NCBI RefSeq assembly: GCF_040364665.1
Contig: NZ_BAABWX010000001.1
Span: 2,046,001 to 2,110,000, forward strand
Source: Cognatishimia sp. WU-CL00825
Lineage (GTDB): Bacteria > Pseudomonadota > Alphaproteobacteria > Rhodobacterales > Rhodobacteraceae
DNA length: 64,000 bases
Reading direction: 5' to 3'
Shown: positions 45,458 through 55,107 of the stretch, piece after piece
Layout of the letters: every line of letters starts with the position of its first letter
Position numbering within the stretch: position 1 is the stretch's first letter
Translations under genes and position numbers: made by a program
Notes under the pieces: model-generated
What the model saw: the letters and a program-made list of their open reading frames with translations, nothing else
Database searches by the model: none
Told to the model about the DNA's origin: nothing

Positions 45458-46519
45458 TCAACCCTGCACCAAACGCGCCAGGTTTTGATCTATACGCACA
45501 GTAACGGCTGCTCCATTGGCAAAGGGTCGTGCTTGAACTGGGGTGACTACATAAAGCGAACCTATGGCTGTCTCGACGGTGTATTGCATTTCTTTACCGA
45601 GGTAAGCGGCATAGGTGATTTCGCCCTGAAGCCCCGGTTCCTTGGGGGCAACAAGACCCAGAACATGTGGGCGTAGCACCATCTGCGCCTCTCCCTTGCG
45701 GACCCCCTGAGCGGGCACGCTGTAGCTGTGCCCGTTCATCGTAACAGTTGCCACGCGGTCCACCACTTGATCCACGCAACAATCCGCCAGATTTGCGTCG
45801 CCGATGAAATCAGCGAGAAAGGCAGACGACGGAGCATTATAAAGGTCAGCTGGTGTGCCGATCTGCGCAATCTCGGCGTTGTTCATAACTATAATGTTGT
45901 CTGACACAGCCATTGCCTCTTCTTGATCGTGGGTCACATAGACCGCGGTTAGACCAAGGCGTTGTTGGATTTGGCGAATTTCTTCACGAACGTGACGGCG
46001 CAGTTTGGCATCCAGATTGGATAGCGGTTCATCCAGCAAAAGCACCTCGGGTTCCAGCACAATCGCGCGTGCCACGGCCACGCGCTGTTGTTGACCGCCA
46101 GACAATTCACTTGGCAGCCGATCTCCGAAACCAGCAAGGCCCACCAATTCCAACCCCTGGTCCGCTTTCTCTGCCGCTTCTACCTTTGGCATCGATTTCA
46201 CAGACAAGCCGTATGCAACGTTTTCCCGCACAGTCATATGCGGAAACAGCGCATATGACTGAAAAACCATCGAAACTTTGCGATAGGTTGCCGTCAGATG
46301 GGTAACGTCCTGCCCGCCGATAATGATCCTACCATGGCTGGCCATTTCCAAACCAGCGATCAGTCGCAAAGTTGTTGTTTTGCCACAACCTGATGGCCCC
46401 AAAAGGGTTACCAATTTGCCAGGTGCGATTTCCAGATCAAGATGTTTGAGGGCTGTGACTTCCCCGAATTTCTTAACGACGCCATCAAAGCGCACCGAGC
46501 CAGATGTTGAATGTATCAT
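45458..46519 (-). CDS. ABC transporter ATP-binding protein (FbpC/PotA/AfuC-like)
   Basis: A 353-residue ATPase. Walker A GPSGCGKTT lies near 41-49, the signature is [10 protein letters not shown], and Walker B VLLLDEPLSNLD with the H-loop VTHDQEEA follow. The last 110 residues are a TOBE-type regulatory domain. ATG 46519 follows GAGGAAA. It energises the double permease upstream. Confidence 0.92.
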   Translation of the reverse strand: MIHSTSGSVRFDGVVKKFGEVTALKHLDLEIAPGKLVTLLGPSGCGKTTTLRLIAGLEMASHGRIIIGGQDVTHLTATYRKVSMVFQSYALFPHMTVRENVAYGLSVKSMPKVEAAEKADQGLELVGLAGFGDRLPSELSGGQQQRVAVARAIVLEPEVLLLDEPLSNLDAKLRRHVREEIRQIQQRLGLTAVYVTHDQEEAMAVSDNIIVMNNAEIAQIGTPADLYNAPSSAFLADFIGDANLADCCVDQVVDRVATVTMNGHSYSVPAQGVRKGEAQMVLRPHVLGLVAPKEPGLQGEITYAAYLGKEMQYTVETAIGSLYVVTPVQARPFANGAAVTVRIDQNLARLVQG

Positions 46520-46542
46520 TTTGGTTTCCTCATTGGGCTGGC

Positions 46543-48705
46543 TCAAGTAGCCGATTGAACACGGTCGGTGCGGCGCAAGCGGCGGGCTCCGACAAAAAAT
46601 TGTAAAAGTAGAATCGCGGCCAACATCGTGATGATCAGGACCGCAGAATAGGCGATGGCAAGGCCGTATTCACCGTTTTCGACCCGGCCAACGATGAACG
46701 ACGTTGCCATGTTATGTTTTGCGCTGACCAAGAAAATAACAGCACTCACCGACGTTATGGCTCGAACAAAGCTGTAAGTCAGCGCTGCCAAAATGGCAGG
46801 CCCCATCAGCGGCATGATAACGCGACGCACTGTGGTAAAACTGTTTGCACCAAGCGTAATTGAAGCCTCATCAAGACTTTTGTCCAATTGGCTCATGGCC
46901 GCGATGCCACCTCGTACACCGACAGGCATGTTCCGAAATACAAAGACGATTATTAGGATGATCGATGTGCCTGTCAGCTCTATCGGAGGAAAGTTAAAAG
47001 CCATAATGTAGCTGACACCAATAACCGTGCCGGGGATTGCAAAGCTAAGCATTGTCGAGAATTCAAAGACATCTTTGCCAACAAACTTCTGGCGCACCAA
47101 TAGATAGGCTGTCGAAAGGCCAACCAGCGCGGTGAGCGGCGCTGCGATTGAAGAGATCGTCAATGTGGTGAAGTAACTGTCCCAGGCGACTCCGGTGAAA
47201 CGGCCTGTGCTAAAATCGATGCTAAAGGCGCGGATATAGTGGTCAAATGTAAAGCTGTGATTGTAGCCCCAGAGTTTGACGAAACTGCCGAAGATAATCA
47301 TCGAATAGACAGCTGCAGTGAGCGTCGCCCAAGGCAAAGCCGTGGCGTAGCACAATGCGCGCAAGGCCGGGTTGAGACTTGCGTTTTGGCCACTATCCGC
47401 CTTTCCAGTTATTGTGGCGTAAGATTTTTTACCAAGCCAGGCACGTTGCGCAATGAACGCCGTAAGCGTGAGGGACAAAAGTGCAATTGCCAAAATTGCG
47501 GCCTTTGCCGGGTCCGCGACCGCGCCGACAATGGCAAAGTAGATATCAGTCGATAAAACGGGATACCCGCTGCCCAACACCAGAGGATTGCCGAAATCCG
47601 CTAAGCTTTCGATGAAACCCAGCAAAAACGCATTGGCCAAGCCTGGGCGCATTAGCGGCAGTGACACATATCGAAATGTCTGCCAACGGTCTGCATCCAA
47701 CGTCTGAGAGGCTTCTTCCATTGATGGGCTGACGCCTTGAACAACACCAATAAGCACCAAGAACGCAATCGGCGTGAAGGACAGCAATTGCGCGAAATAG
47801 ACGCCCCAAAACCCATAAAGCCATCGTGTTTGCTCCCATCCGAATAAGTCAGCGAAAAACGCGGTGACTGTTCCAGTGCGGCCAAACAACAGAATAAGAG
47901 CCAGCCCAATGACAAATGGTGGGGTGATAATCGGTATCAGTGTCAGAATACGCAGCATTTTCTTAGCGCGAAAATCTGTGCGGGTAAAAACCAAGGCAAA
48001 CGACAGTCCAAGCAATGTCGTTCCGGCGCCCGTCATGACGGCAAGGAACAGCGAATTAATGCCAACGCCACAGGATCGGGCTCCGACGAGGCAGTCAAGC
48101 CCCCACAGGTCGTTGCTAAAAAATCGCAAGAAGAATTCGTTGATTGCATAGCCGTCATCAACTTGGAAGGCACGCACAAGAATATGCAGAACCGGAAAAA
48201 ACACAAAGACGGCCACCAAAGCCACAATCAAGCCTATAGTGCCTATAACAAATGCATCCCCTTGCCCCTTGCCAGAGTGCGACAATGCGCTAGTGGCGGC
48301 AAACAGCAAAGAAACAGCACAAAAGCCTGCGCCCAACCCCATTCCCAGCTGTCCTGCAAGGACGGTTTCGGTGGTTAAGATGCTTTCAAACATTCGTGGT
48401 CCGGCGCGTACGATCACCAGTCCTTGCAGCACCAACAAAATGAGACCAGTAAGGCTGACATAAAGCGTAGCGCGTGCGCGTCTTACGGGGGAAGGCAGGG
48501 TCAATTGCACACCAATAGCGGCGATAAATGCCAGCCCTACCGGCCACAACCACCACTGGCCAAAACGCGCCTTATTAAAACCGGTAGAGGCTGCACCATC
48601 GCCAATCCAAGCACCGTTTAGGACGCCATCATCGGTCATGTGCCAGGGCAGCATCAGAAAACTCGCAAGCCCAAAGGCCAGCCAAAGGAAAGCTGTGTTC
48701 TTCAT
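46543..48705 (-). CDS. Fused ABC transporter permease (FbpB/AfuB-like)
   Basis: A 720-residue protein with about 14-16 hydrophobic segments. Two permease loops are visible: MEEASQTLDADRWQTFRYVS and LDEASITLGANSFTTVRRVI, so both halves of the channel are in one chain, as in iron(III)/AfuB-type systems. The N-terminal 190 residues carry four extra helices. ATG 48705 is taken as start. Confidence 0.9.
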   Translation of the reverse strand: MKNTAFLWLAFGLASFLMLPWHMTDDGVLNGAWIGDGAASTGFNKARFGQWWLWPVGLAFIAAIGVQLTLPSPVRRARATLYVSLTGLILLVLQGLVIVRAGPRMFESILTTETVLAGQLGMGLGAGFCAVSLLFAATSALSHSGKGQGDAFVIGTIGLIVALVAVFVFFPVLHILVRAFQVDDGYAINEFFLRFFSNDLWGLDCLVGARSCGVGINSLFLAVMTGAGTTLLGLSFALVFTRTDFRAKKMLRILTLIPIITPPFVIGLALILLFGRTGTVTAFFADLFGWEQTRWLYGFWGVYFAQLLSFTPIAFLVLIGVVQGVSPSMEEASQTLDADRWQTFRYVSLPLMRPGLANAFLLGFIESLADFGNPLVLGSGYPVLSTDIYFAIVGAVADPAKAAILAIALLSLTLTAFIAQRAWLGKKSYATITGKADSGQNASLNPALRALCYATALPWATLTAAVYSMIIFGSFVKLWGYNHSFTFDHYIRAFSIDFSTGRFTGVAWDSYFTTLTISSIAAPLTALVGLSTAYLLVRQKFVGKDVFEFSTMLSFAIPGTVIGVSYIMAFNFPPIELTGTSIILIIVFVFRNMPVGVRGGIAAMSQLDKSLDEASITLGANSFTTVRRVIMPLMGPAILAALTYSFVRAITSVSAVIFLVSAKHNMATSFIVGRVENGEYGLAIAYSAVLIITMLAAILLLQFFVGARRLRRTDRVQSAT

Positions 48706-48763
48706 CGGATTTCCGCAAAAATAAGAGGGTGATGTCACGCTCTTGGCAGGACATCTGAAGCAA

Positions 48764-48784
48764 ACCGGTCCCGACGGGACCGGT
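48764..48784 (-). promoter_or_regulatory. Hairpin between binding-protein and permease genes
   Basis: A perfect 9-bp stem ACCGGTCCC-GAC-GGGACCGGT lies 13 bases after the binding-protein stop. Like the bzt hairpin it may favour binding-protein mRNA over downstream genes. There is no clear T run. Confidence 0.6.
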
Positions 48785-48797
48785 CCATCAGAGAATA

Positions 48798-49820
48798 TTA
48801 TTTCTCTGGATTAGGATCGCCCACTTCTGCATCCCAACGGGCCAGCAGTCGTGCACGTGTTTCGCTGGAGCCATAGGTGGCAAAGTCGTAGTCGATCAAT
48901 TTGATGGAGGCCAAATCCGGCGATTCAGGTGCGACCTGCGCGTTTGAATTGGACGGCACCTGAAAAGACCCCGATTCCGGTGCCCGAGATTGAATGTCAG
49001 CGCGTAGGGCGAATTCAACCCAAGCCCGCGCTCCATCAAGGTTGCGGGCCCCATCAATGACGCTAACCGCGCCAACTTCATATCCAGTGCCTTCGCAAGG
49101 CGCGACAATTTTCAATGGAAAACCCTGCGAAGCCAAATTGACCATATCATGCATAAAACCAATGGACACGCCGGTTTCACCACGCGCTGCAGCACGTGAC
49201 GGGGCAGAGCCAGATTTAGTGTAGGAATTGATATTCTGACCAATCGCGGCCAGTTTTATCATGGCTTCTGTCTCACCAAACAGCTGCACGAAAGTGGCGA
49301 GTTCCGTATAAGCCGTGCCGGAACTATTTGGATTGGCAACCTGAACTTCGCCTGCAAATCGTGGATCTTCGAGATCAGCCCAACATTCAGGCGGTGCAAT
49401 GCCTTTGCCTGCCAATATGTCAGTATTGTAGGCAATACCAAGCGCACCCGCATAGATGCCTATTGCACGGCCCTGGGAAATTTCGGCCATGTTTTGCGCC
49501 CAACCCAAAAGCGCGCCCGTATCAACGCCAGAGGCTTGTGTTAGTCCTTCTTCAGCGGCGATCAGATGCGGGTCACCTGTCCCACCCCACCAAACATCGA
49601 TTTTGGGGTTACCGGCTTCGGCGCGAATTTGCGCCAGCGTTTCGCCAGTGGATTTGCGCACCATTAATACGTCGGTGTCAGGATTTTCCGCCTCAAATGC
49701 AGCAACCATCAGTTCGCACCATTCCGGTTCCGCGCTGCAGACAAGACTAATTTCATCTGCCCATGCACCTGTCGCGGACACCAAAAGCGCCGCGGTTGAG
49801 ATCATTCCAAATCTATTCAT
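48798..49820 (-). CDS. Periplasmic substrate-binding protein (FbpA/AfuA/PgtC-like)
   Basis: A 340-residue binding protein with a signal peptide (MISTAALLVSATGAWAD). It has CSAEPEWCELMVAAFEAENP, DVWWGGTGDPHLIAAEEGL and SIGFMHDMVN. I cannot find the Tyr-Tyr pair that binds iron in FbpA, so a phosphorylated organic ligand, as for AfuA, is as likely as iron. ATG 49820 follows GGAGGAAAAA. First gene of the operon, divergent from the two-component system. Confidence 0.88.
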   Translation of the reverse strand: MNRFGMISTAALLVSATGAWADEISLVCSAEPEWCELMVAAFEAENPDTDVLMVRKSTGETLAQIRAEAGNPKIDVWWGGTGDPHLIAAEEGLTQASGVDTGALLGWAQNMAEISQGRAIGIYAGALGIAYNTDILAGKGIAPPECWADLEDPRFAGEVQVANPNSSGTAYTELATFVQLFGETEAMIKLAAIGQNINSYTKSGSAPSRAAARGETGVSIGFMHDMVNLASQGFPLKIVAPCEGTGYEVGAVSVIDGARNLDGARAWVEFALRADIQSRAPESGSFQVPSNSNAQVAPESPDLASIKLIDYDFATYGSSETRARLLARWDAEVGDPNPEK

Positions 49821-50059
49821 TTTTTCCTCCCAAAGTTTATCAAGCGCTTCTCTTGCTCCTCCACATGAGGGCGCTGACCTCTTTCTAGGGGGTGTGGGTG
49901 TGTCATGATATGAAGGCCAGATGAACAATGCTACAACGACCCTCTTGCTTCATTAACAAAGTTACGAAAGCCGTCTCCGATTGTAACAATCGAAACAATT
50001 AATCCTGCGACTCAACCAACAGTATGGTGCTAACAAGGAGCTACAAAGGGAGGAAAAAC

Positions 50060-50788
50060 GTGTCGCGCCCAACCATAGGCATCGTCGACGATGAAGCAAG
50101 CATGCGCGATGCGCTTGTCGCTCTGTTGCACCAAAACCAGCTCGACGCGGTGCCGATGGCGAGTATCGCTGAGTTCAACGACATACAGAAAACGACAGCG
50201 TTCGACTTGATCTTGATCGACCTTCGATTGGGCGATGAAAGCGGCCTTGATCTAGCGCTTAGTATCCGCAAAAGCCACGATCTACCCATTGTCATGTTAA
50301 CCGGACATGGTGATGAAACCGACAAGATAGTTGGATTGGAACTTGGCGCTGACGACTATGTACTAAAGCCATTTAATCCGCGCGAACTTGTGGCACGTAT
50401 CCGCGCGGTCTTGCGCCGCTACGGAGCTGGATCCCAGGTTACTGGCCCAAACTCCTTCCAAAATGGTTGTCTGACGTTTGGACGATTCACAGTGGATCAA
50501 AAGCAGCGCATTCTGTTTGACCAATTTAGCCAGGAAATTGCATTAACCAACGCGGAATACCGACTGTTAGACTATTTCCTTGGCCGCCCCAATGACATCA
50601 TTACACGCGTCGACTTGTTGGCGGAATTGGGCAGTGACCTGACAAAATATGTGGATCGCACGGTTGATGTCCTGATCTTGCGATTGCGCCGAAAGATAGA
50701 AGAAAACCCCTCTAAACCTGTTCACCTCCAGACCCGCCGAGGGCAAGGCTATATCTTTGTGACGAACCACGTCAGGGATGCGGACTAA
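50060..50788 (+). CDS. OmpR-type response regulator
   Basis: A 242-residue regulator. The receiver domain has IVDDE, the phosphoacceptor Asp in LILIDLRLGD, the Thr in VMLTGHGD and the Lys in YVLKPF. The winged-helix DNA-binding domain includes LTNAEYRLLDYFLGRP and LQTRRGQGYIF. GTG 50060 is preferred to the ATG at 50024 because GGGAGG lies 6 bases before it. It overlaps the kinase start (TAATG). It probably controls the divergent transporter operon. Confidence 0.9.
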   Translation: MSRPTIGIVDDEASMRDALVALLHQNQLDAVPMASIAEFNDIQKTTAFDLILIDLRLGDESGLDLALSIRKSHDLPIVMLTGHGDETDKIVGLELGADDYVLKPFNPRELVARIRAVLRRYGAGSQVTGPNSFQNGCLTFGRFTVDQKQRILFDQFSQEIALTNAEYRLLDYFLGRPNDIITRVDLLAELGSDLTKYVDRTVDVLILRLRRKIEENPSKPVHLQTRRGQGYIFVTNHVRDAD

Positions 50789-53277
50789 TGCGGTATTTAC
50801 CTCGCTCGGTTCGCGGTCGGCTCTGGACTGCACTTGCGATCTTGTCCTTGGCCATCCTTGGCATAAGCGGGCTGACATGGACCGCGCTGCATCGCGTGGA
50901 CACCCAACTTGAAGAATTGCACAGGCAATCCCTCAGTCAGGTTGCTCAGGCCATAGATTTATCAAAGCGCACCTCTGACCTTGCAACTTCAGCTCCCTAT
51001 CTGCTGAATCAGCGTTCAAATTTTCTAATTGAACAAGAAGGCCAACTACTCGTTGCAATTTTGCGCCGGGTCAGAGAGCAATGGGCTGATCCTGACGGGC
51101 CTGACACCAAACGGGATGAACTATTCCCGATCACCATCGCAATGGAAGCTGGTATCAATGATCTGGTTGAAGCGTCAAGATCCTTGGATCTGGTTCAATC
51201 CCAAATACGAGCGCGGATCGCGACTTTGAGCATGTTGCGCGAGCGCGCTACCACAGCTATTGAAAATCCGTCTACGTCTGACACAATACGCCTTGTTTGG
51301 TGGACGCTGCAGAGCATGAATGCCGACGCCTTGAACGCAGCCTATGCGGACAACTTGATCGGGGTCGGCGAAGAACAGCGGCAATATCAGCGTCAGGCGC
51401 AGCCCATTGATGTAGCTCTTTTGAACGGCTCCCAAGCCACCTTCCTGAAGCAGCTGTCAGAACAGGTCTCAGGAGAATTCGGCATCTTTGAATTGCGTCG
51501 CAAAGAACTCGGGGCAATTCTGAACGCGCAAAATGCGCTTTTCCGGATTCGTCGGGACGCCAATCAGATCAATGAACTCGCGTCCCAATATGCGCGTGAA
51601 GTTGAAAATTTTTTGACGCAAGAACGCAGCGCCTCATCTTCCTTGATCAAACTTACACGGCTCTCGATTGCCAGCATCAGCGCGATCGGACTGGCCTGCG
51701 CTTTGGCGGCGGCCTTATTTGTATCCCGCTATGTCGCATTCAACATTGGCCGCGTTTCCGAGGCGATGGTCAATCTCGCAAAGGGCGACCGAAGCAGTGT
51801 ATTGCCGCGCAAGCTGGGCAATTCTGACGAAATCGGAGATCTTTTTCGAACGTTCCGCAGTTTTCGCGCAAATGCGCTGCGGCTAGACAGGTCACACCGT
51901 GCACTTAACCAACGCAACGCCTTGTTCGAAAAGGTATTCGCCAATATTTCTGACGGTATTGCGATCACAGATGCAACTGGCAAACTTACCGCATCCAACC
52001 CGGCGTTTGATCACATTCTTGGCTTGATCGCAGACAAAAGCGATCTAAGCGACATTGCGCTGTGGCTCCGTGAAGGCCGATTTGGGCCATCTGCGGTCGC
52101 AGCGGGTTTAACGGCCTCGCATCGAGGGTCGATAGAACTCGTCGCCGCAGATGGACAGATCATAGAATTGCGCGCCAGTCGTTTGCCGGATGAAGGGCGG
52201 GTTTGGCTGCTGTCAGACGTTACTGAACAACGCAGCATTCAAGCACGTTTGGAACAGATCGACCGAATAGAAACACTAGGAAAACTGGCAGGCGATTCAG
52301 CCCATGACTTTGGAAATATCCTCGCCACAATCCGCACCCATGCGCATCTTTTGGGTGAAAGCGACAATGCCGACGCTTCCAAGAATATAGCAGCTATTGA
52401 AAATGCCGTAGAGTTTGGCACTTCGTTGACGGATCGTTTGCTAGCGTTTGCCCGAAAACAACCCTTATTGCCGGAAGTCGTCGATCTGAACTCGTTGATA
52501 GCAGGCATGATCGAACTGGTCGAAATTGGACTGAAACCAGGTGTCAAAATTCAAGTCACCTATACTAACGACCCTCTGCTGGTTTTGGCAGACCCAGGCC
52601 AGCTTGAATCCGCGATCTTGAATCTGGTTTTGAACGCCAATAACGCGATGAATCAGCAAGGTACGATTGAAGTTACCCTGAGCTGCGAAGCTGATGAAAC
52701 CGCGACTATATCTGTGACCGACACAGGCAGCGGCATGTCACCTGATATTCGAAAAAAGGCCATTGAGCCGTTTTTTACCACGCGCAGTGCAGATGGCGGC
52801 ACCGGTCTTGGATTATCCATTGTCTATGGGTTTATCATTCAATCTGGCGGCACAATGGAAATTGAAAGCCGCATTGATAGGGGGACGCAGATCCATATCG
52901 TTCTGCCCTTAGCCACTGTTGCGACGGCACAAACCGTCTCTCCCAATCGCTTAGCCCTACTTGTCGACGACAATCCAAAAGATCGTCAAGTGACTGAAAC
53001 CGCGTTGTCCGCATTGGGCTATGACGTCAGGCTATGTCCATCAGTTGAAGACGCAAAATCGGCCCTAGAGAAGCACACCTTTGATTTGATCGTCAGTGAT
53101 TTTGATCTTGGTACAGAAGAGAACGGATTGGATTTATTGAAGGTAGCACGACGCCAATCGCCCAAGACACGATGCTTACTTATTAGCGGAAAGACCAGTC
53201 TTGCCGAGGCGCTACCGTCTGATGTTGTGTTTCTGGAAAAACCCGTGTCAAGAAGCGCGCTTGCTTTGCTGAATTGA
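50788..53277 (+). CDS. Hybrid sensor histidine kinase (TorS/PgtB-like sensor)
   Basis: An 829-residue protein. Membrane helices lie at about 11-32 and 290-312 and enclose a helical periplasmic domain of the TorS/PgtB type (repeated LxxxA helices). A HAMP-like linker, a PAS-like segment (about 380-470), the H box AHDFGNILATIR, the N box NLVLNANNAM and G motifs DTGSGMSP and GGTGLGLS follow. A receiver domain (LLVDDNPKDR, IVSDFDL, FLEKPV) ends it. Together with the binding protein it resembles Pgt-type sensing of phosphorylated metabolites (inference). Confidence 0.9.
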   Translation: MRYLPRSVRGRLWTALAILSLAILGISGLTWTALHRVDTQLEELHRQSLSQVAQAIDLSKRTSDLATSAPYLLNQRSNFLIEQEGQLLVAILRRVREQWADPDGPDTKRDELFPITIAMEAGINDLVEASRSLDLVQSQIRARIATLSMLRERATTAIENPSTSDTIRLVWWTLQSMNADALNAAYADNLIGVGEEQRQYQRQAQPIDVALLNGSQATFLKQLSEQVSGEFGIFELRRKELGAILNAQNALFRIRRDANQINELASQYAREVENFLTQERSASSSLIKLTRLSIASISAIGLACALAAALFVSRYVAFNIGRVSEAMVNLAKGDRSSVLPRKLGNSDEIGDLFRTFRSFRANALRLDRSHRALNQRNALFEKVFANISDGIAITDATGKLTASNPAFDHILGLIADKSDLSDIALWLREGRFGPSAVAAGLTASHRGSIELVAADGQIIELRASRLPDEGRVWLLSDVTEQRSIQARLEQIDRIETLGKLAGDSAHDFGNILATIRTHAHLLGESDNADASKNIAAIENAVEFGTSLTDRLLAFARKQPLLPEVVDLNSLIAGMIELVEIGLKPGVKIQVTYTNDPLLVLADPGQLESAILNLVLNANNAMNQQGTIEVTLSCEADETATISVTDTGSGMSPDIRKKAIEPFFTTRSADGGTGLGLSIVYGFIIQSGGTMEIESRIDRGTQIHIVLPLATVATAQTVSPNRLALLVDDNPKDRQVTETALSALGYDVRLCPSVEDAKSALEKHTFDLIVSDFDLGTEENGLDLLKVARRQSPKTRCLLISGKTSLAEALPSDVVFLEKPVSRSALALLN

Positions 53278-53334
53278 AAACGCGTTATCACAAGCTTGAC
53301 TACTGGGCAAAGCTTCTCCCCGTACAAAACAAAA

Positions 53335-53356
53335 CGCCCCCGGTAAACCGGAGGCG
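53335..53356 (-). terminator. Terminator after the DUF1127 gene
   Basis: On the minus strand CGCCTCCGGT-TT-ACCGGGGGCG forms a stem with one mismatch, followed by TTTTGTTTTG. Confidence 0.85.
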
Positions 53357-53384
53357 GTGTTCTTAAACCAACGATGTCAGTCGC

Positions 53385-53600
53385 TTATTTGCCGTAGACG
53401 TGCTCGTGAGCAATGTCTGCGATATCGTAGCGAGAGAAACCCAGATCTGCGAGATCACGGTCTGTCAGGTTTGACAACTCGTTATAAGTTGTCCGGTAAG
53501 TCGCGCGTTTCGCCTGAGCGGCTTTGAATTCTGTGAACAGGCCCCGGATACGATCAACGATGCCAGTGCCAAGATATGTTGTGTTTACTGCGGTTGCCAT
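53385..53600 (-). CDS. DUF1127 domain protein
   Basis: A 71-residue basic protein with the DUF1127 core TYNELSNLTDRDLADLGFSR. The ATG at 53600 follows AGGAG-type sequence and removes an unlikely 33-residue extension. DUF1127 proteins in Rhodobacter (CcaF1) bind RNA and act in stress responses. It is transcribed alone and has its own terminator. Confidence 0.85.
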   Translation of the reverse strand: MATAVNTTYLGTGIVDRIRGLFTEFKAAQAKRATYRTTYNELSNLTDRDLADLGFSRYDIADIAHEHVYGK

Positions 53601-53758
53601 GATGCAACTCCTATAGAGAATGCTGAGACGTATTTCCCAGCGGGTTAAGTTGTGTTCTCCTCGTGACACTGAGATAGGACAGCAAGTTAGCGCGAACAAC
53701 TTACATTATGGGAAAGCTGTTATGCAGGTGCAGCATAGCTAAATTATTGAAACGCCTC

Positions 53759-54520
53759 TCAAATAAGCGTTTCGTGTACTTTGATTGCAATCGGCGAAAG
53801 CTGTTCGCGCTCTAGCGGTGCAACAACAAAGAAAACCCAAGGGCCATCCTGCCAGCGGACGGTTGTCAGGTCTTCTTCTTCAAGGAATCGCAACGAGGTC
53901 TGTGCCTGGGTGGACGTGCGGGCCATATAAACCGTTACCCGTTCACCCTGAGCATCCTCATACATATATTGCGCTGCCGCCTGTCCGCCCGAAGGCAACA
54001 GACGCCCGCCAATAAAGGTCAGGCCGTGCTCTTCCAGTTGGGGCACTACCATTTGACGGCCCATACGTTTGGCAAGCCAGGTTTCCAGATGGTCGGTTTC
54101 CTCGGGGCCAACTTCGACAGCATGGCGCATCTCGGCAGTAAACAAACGGTGCGCCGACGTCGCATCCAAAGTAGCCCGAATGATCACGATCTGCGCTGGA
54201 TCGTCGGTTTTCTGAACAGTGTTCAAGCCATACCCCCCTAGCCCACCAAGCAAAAACACCAACGCAAGGCTTGCAAACCGGCGCATAGTCCAGCGTGGGC
54301 CTTCAGGGCGATTGGCAGCCATAAGGCTTTCCATATGACTGTCAGAGGGCGTTGGCACCAAAGATTGCAAGATGTCGTCCGTGGAAGCCCATTGCGAGAC
54401 ACGTTCGGCAATGCTGGGATCGGCCTCTAGCACCTCTTCGAAGGCCGCGCGATCCACTGCGGACATTTCCCCGTCAAGATACGCACTCAGCCGCTCTTCG
54501 ATGGTATTGAAGTCGGTCAT
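53759..54520 (-). CDS. Anti-sigma factor (membrane-anchored)
   Basis: A 253-residue protein with an N-terminal cytoplasmic domain (ERLSAYLDGEMSAVDRAAFE), a membrane helix at about 82-100 (FASLALVFLLGGLGGYGL) and a periplasmic part. No HxxxCxxC zinc motif is present. It overlaps the sigma factor stop by ATGA, so it should hold that sigma factor until an envelope signal releases it. Confidence 0.85.
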   Translation of the reverse strand: MTDFNTIEERLSAYLDGEMSAVDRAAFEEVLEADPSIAERVSQWASTDDILQSLVPTPSDSHMESLMAANRPEGPRWTMRRFASLALVFLLGGLGGYGLNTVQKTDDPAQIVIIRATLDATSAHRLFTAEMRHAVEVGPEETDHLETWLAKRMGRQMVVPQLEEHGLTFIGGRLLPSGGQAAAQYMYEDAQGERVTVYMARTSTQAQTSLRFLEEEDLTTVRWQDGPWVFFVVAPLEREQLSPIAIKVHETLI

Positions 54521-55020
54521 GTCACGCTCCTTAGCCCGGATGCATTTGCAGTGGCTTCGTCATTCAGCTTTGCCCGAGCCCGTGCGACACGCGACAATAT
54601 TGTCCCAATCGGCACACCAAGAACTTCGGCGGTTTCGGCATAACTTAAGCCGCCAAAAGCAACAAGTTGCAGCGCATGTTGTTGCGCCTCTGGCAAGCCC
54701 TGCATGCGACGCACAACGGCCGCCAGTTCTGCCCTGTCTTCAACAGTTGTGTCCTGAGCCGCCCCAGCGTGTTCATTTAAGAACGGCACCTCGGCAAGTC
54801 GCGCGCGTGCACGGTAACGGTCGCGGAATATATTAAGCAGTATTTTCATCAACCATGGGCGCAAGGGTTGGTTTTGGTCCCAAAGCGCCCGTTTGCGCAG
54901 GCCACGTTCCACACAATCCTGCACCAGATCATCCGCCTGCGGGCGATCTTGGGTCAGGGAATATGCATATCGCCAGAGATGTGGCATCGCATCTTTGAGT
55001 TGGGCTGTGAACCGGGGCAT
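54517..55020 (-). CDS. ECF-family RNA polymerase sigma factor
   Basis: A 167-residue sigma factor. Region 2 has LWRYAYSLTQDRPQADDLVQ and LRPWLMKILLNIFRDRYR; region 4 has QQHALQLVAFGGLSYAETAEVLGVPIGTI and SRVARARAKL split near 105-145. It pairs with the downstream anti-sigma gene. The COG4315 lipoprotein gene lies upstream on the same strand and may be a target or operon partner. Confidence 0.92.
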   Translation of the reverse strand: MPRFTAQLKDAMPHLWRYAYSLTQDRPQADDLVQDCVERGLRKRALWDQNQPLRPWLMKILLNIFRDRYRARARLAEVPFLNEHAGAAQDTTVEDRAELAAVVRRMQGLPEAQQHALQLVAFGGLSYAETAEVLGVPIGTILSRVARARAKLNDEATANASGLRSVT

Positions 55021-55107
55021 TGAAGCATCCGAATTGGGTCAGATCAATCATGCACGGGCGGGCGATGTGACGCCAGCCCATCTTGGCAAAATCTGTTTGC
55101 GGCCAGA

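Noticed and set aside
48798..49820. Firm annotation of the binding protein as iron-binding FbpA
   Set aside because: The overall family fits, but the characteristic adjacent tyrosines are not evident and the gene context points to phosphorylated compounds.
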